In this document: piece by piece, positions 62,331-64,000 of the stretch | Layout of the letters: every line of letters begins with the position of its first letter | Numbering within the stretch: position 1 is the first letter of the stretch | DNA from: Lateolabrax maculatus | Lineage: Eukaryota; Chordata; Actinopteri; Acropomatiformes; Lateolabracidae | NCBI GenBank assembly: GCA_031216445.1 | Contig: CM062199.1 | Coordinates: forward strand, 5,366,501-5,430,500 | Reading direction: 5' to 3' | Length of the DNA stretch: 64,000 nucleotides | Notes under the pieces: model-generated | What the model was told of the DNA's origin: nothing | The model's input: the letters and a program-made list of their open reading frames with translations, nothing else | Database searches by the model: none | Position numbers and translations under genes: made by a program

Positions 62331-62374
62331 ACATATATATGTGTGTGTGTGTGTGTGTGTCTGTGTGTGTGTGT
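62331..62374. repeat. (AT)(GT)n compound microsatellite
   Basis: ATATAT passes into GTGTGT with one CT interruption. Confidence 0.95.
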
Positions 62375-62692
62375 AGCCTACTGTATAAGGAAGAGACAGA
62401 TAGGATCAAAGAAAAACACATCCAGGAACTGAAACAGCAGTTCAGTATCAGAGTTTGTATATTGTTTTTGCATAATATCCCGTAATTCTTTGTGATTTTC
62501 TATTCAAGTAGTGTCCTCGAATGCCCCGGATGTAAATCTTTACTCTTTACAATGAAAGCACCCCTCCAGATGACATAGCGCTATATTAATATGATTCATG
62601 ACTTTTAATAGCTTTAATGTTGAGTTGCTGTTGTCTGTCCTGGGTAAGATGCTGGTGCTGGTTGTGGCTGAATGCTCCAGCTCTCCAGCACT

Positions 62693-62710
62693 CCCCCCCC
62701 CCCCCCCCCC
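62693..62710. repeat. Poly-C run
   Basis: Eighteen consecutive C in a C-rich stretch (62690-62900). The plus-strand frame through it is Pro/Ala/Ser-rich from composition alone. Confidence 0.95.
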
Positions 62711-64000
62711 ATACAACCAGCCAGCAGCTCCAGCAGCAGTGAGCAAACAGATGTCTGAGAGAGTGCCCACTCCGCTGGCCGAGCTGCCAAAACCACCCGC
62801 GGCCCTGGAGGCCTCAGCGCCAGCTCTTTCCAGGGAGGCTTCACTCTCCGCACCACCATCCAGTACCCTTCCCTCCCCACCTCCCTCCCATCCCTTCCAT
62901 TAACCAGGGAGATATATAACATGCAGTGTGCTTTGAAACAAAGCGCAACGAGCAAAAAAAAAAAAAAAAGGCACATCAACAAAAAAGTCAGAACGTTCAA
63001 AAAAATGAAATCAAAATGTCACACATCCCCAAAGCATGTTAAGATTACACCAAAACGTTAAAGTCGGGGGAAGTGATGGAAGACTAAAAGAGGGTGGGAT
63101 GAACAAACTATGCTCCTCCCACTGGGAGTGTGTAAATCTGTAAATAAAAGCTTTCTGTAGAGGACGGGGAGGGGGGAGGAGAGAACCACGGGGCAGTGTA
63201 TTCTTACTGCTAATCTCAGTGTCGTTTTTTGTGGTCAAAAACTGAGATTGTGACACCTCCAGGGGATAACCAGCAAGCCTTTTATGGATTAAAATCATAA
63301 ATATCTATAATAATTTCAAGGAGTTCATTTCTTAAAATAATAGTGCTGCATTATGCATATTATAGAAAAATTGATCTGACAGTGGAAGGTGAGGGAATGC
63401 AGCCGATAAAGGAGTCAATGACTTTCTGTGGGAACTTTTAACTTTACCTCGCAAATTACCTTTTAACAGTCAATTCTGATATCCATGAAAAAATAAGCTC
63501 CCTTTCTATTATATATTTCCAATTTTCATAATATGTTTATAACTATATACGTATATCAGTAACAACTGAATTAGAAGTCAGACAAATGGGACTGATGACA
63601 CCTGTTTTTACTGTCCTTTTCACCCTGTAAAGGTTTTTTTATTCACATTAAACATCTTTGTAAAAATGTTATTCCTGTACAAAGAATAAATGAATATTCT
63701 GAGCTATGCCCAGCCCGCATGGGCTTTCAATCCAGCGTGCTGCATATACATTTTCAAACAATACTGTCCAGAAATAAAGAAAACCAATCAGACAACTTTC
63801 ACAATCAGATCTTCAGACTTCATTGTCTGCCACAAAATTCATAAATCACTGTCAAAAAAAAAACATTTACAATATAACACTTGAGAAATTGGAGTTACTG
63901 CTTATTAATAGTCTGTCTTACCTTATTTTCCAGGCTTTTGAGACAAAGTTGGCAAACACACATACACCTACAATTAAAAAAATATTCCAAATTTAGATAA

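Larger units (their letters stand above)
59061..64000. other. Upstream flank of zfpm2 with no recognised gene
   Basis: The 4.9 kb to the right of the promoter zone is mostly AT-rich. It contains a short CA tract near 59260, a CTCCTC run near 60100-60125, GT tracts near 62.3 kb, poly-C at 62.7 kb and a poly-A run near 62955. None of the open frames shows a motif I know. It may hold distal regulatory elements of zfpm2, but none can be pointed to with confidence. Confidence 0.7.

Noticed and set aside
4828..62374. CA/GT arrays considered as CRISPR or satellite arrays
   Set aside because: They are simple dinucleotide microsatellites without spacers, and the host is a vertebrate.
62598..62903. 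Pro/Ala-rich plus-strand frame of 101 codons upstream of zfpm2
   Set aside because: Poly-C and CAG/CTC composition produce the Pro/Ala/Ser runs. It has no known motif or flanking splice evidence. It could be reconsidered if transcripts map there.

Overview
The window is nuclear DNA from a vertebrate, almost certainly a teleost fish. It has very few coding bases, many CA/GT microsatellites, GT-AG split exons, and several dispersed repeats of types common in bony fish. There is no sign of bacterial or viral gene organisation, and no operon, CRISPR array, rRNA or tRNA gene was seen.

One gene explains the layout. The minus strand carries the first four coding exons of zfpm2 (FOG2, Friend of GATA 2), the zinc-finger cofactor of GATA4/5/6. 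Transcription runs right to left: exon 1 at 58481-58520, exon 2 at 26802-26942, exon 3 at 19652-19753 and exon 4 at 4138-4262. All four join in frame (40+141+102+125 = 408 bases, 136 codons) with GT-AG sites and matching phases. They encode the N-terminal NuRD-binding motif, a long acidic linker and the start of the PR-like domain. The zinc-finger exons are not in the window and should lie beyond its left edge. Whether this is the zfpm2a or zfpm2b paralogue cannot be decided here.

Region by region: 1-4137 is part of intron 4, with one unexplained coding-like stretch near 1130-1327. 4263-19651 is intron 3. 19754-26801 is intron 2. 26943-58480 is the large intron 1 (31.5 kb), which holds a dense GATA-motif cluster near 55.8-56.0 kb, a hAT-type element with target-site duplication at 51.7-52.2 kb, and a CpG-rich patch near 47 kb. 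58521 to about 59060 is the CpG-rich 5' leader and promoter zone with a long GA/CT tract and a possible uORF. 59061-64000 is upstream flank with no recognised gene.

The most interesting points are cis-regulatory. A TG repeat replaces the usual pyrimidine tract 9 bases before exon 2. Six same-orientation GATA motifs lie within 190 bases of intron 1 of a GATA-cofactor gene. A possible uORF ends 17 bases before the start codon. I found no convincing new multi-gene system. Promoter, enhancer and conserved-element calls are inferences from sequence alone.
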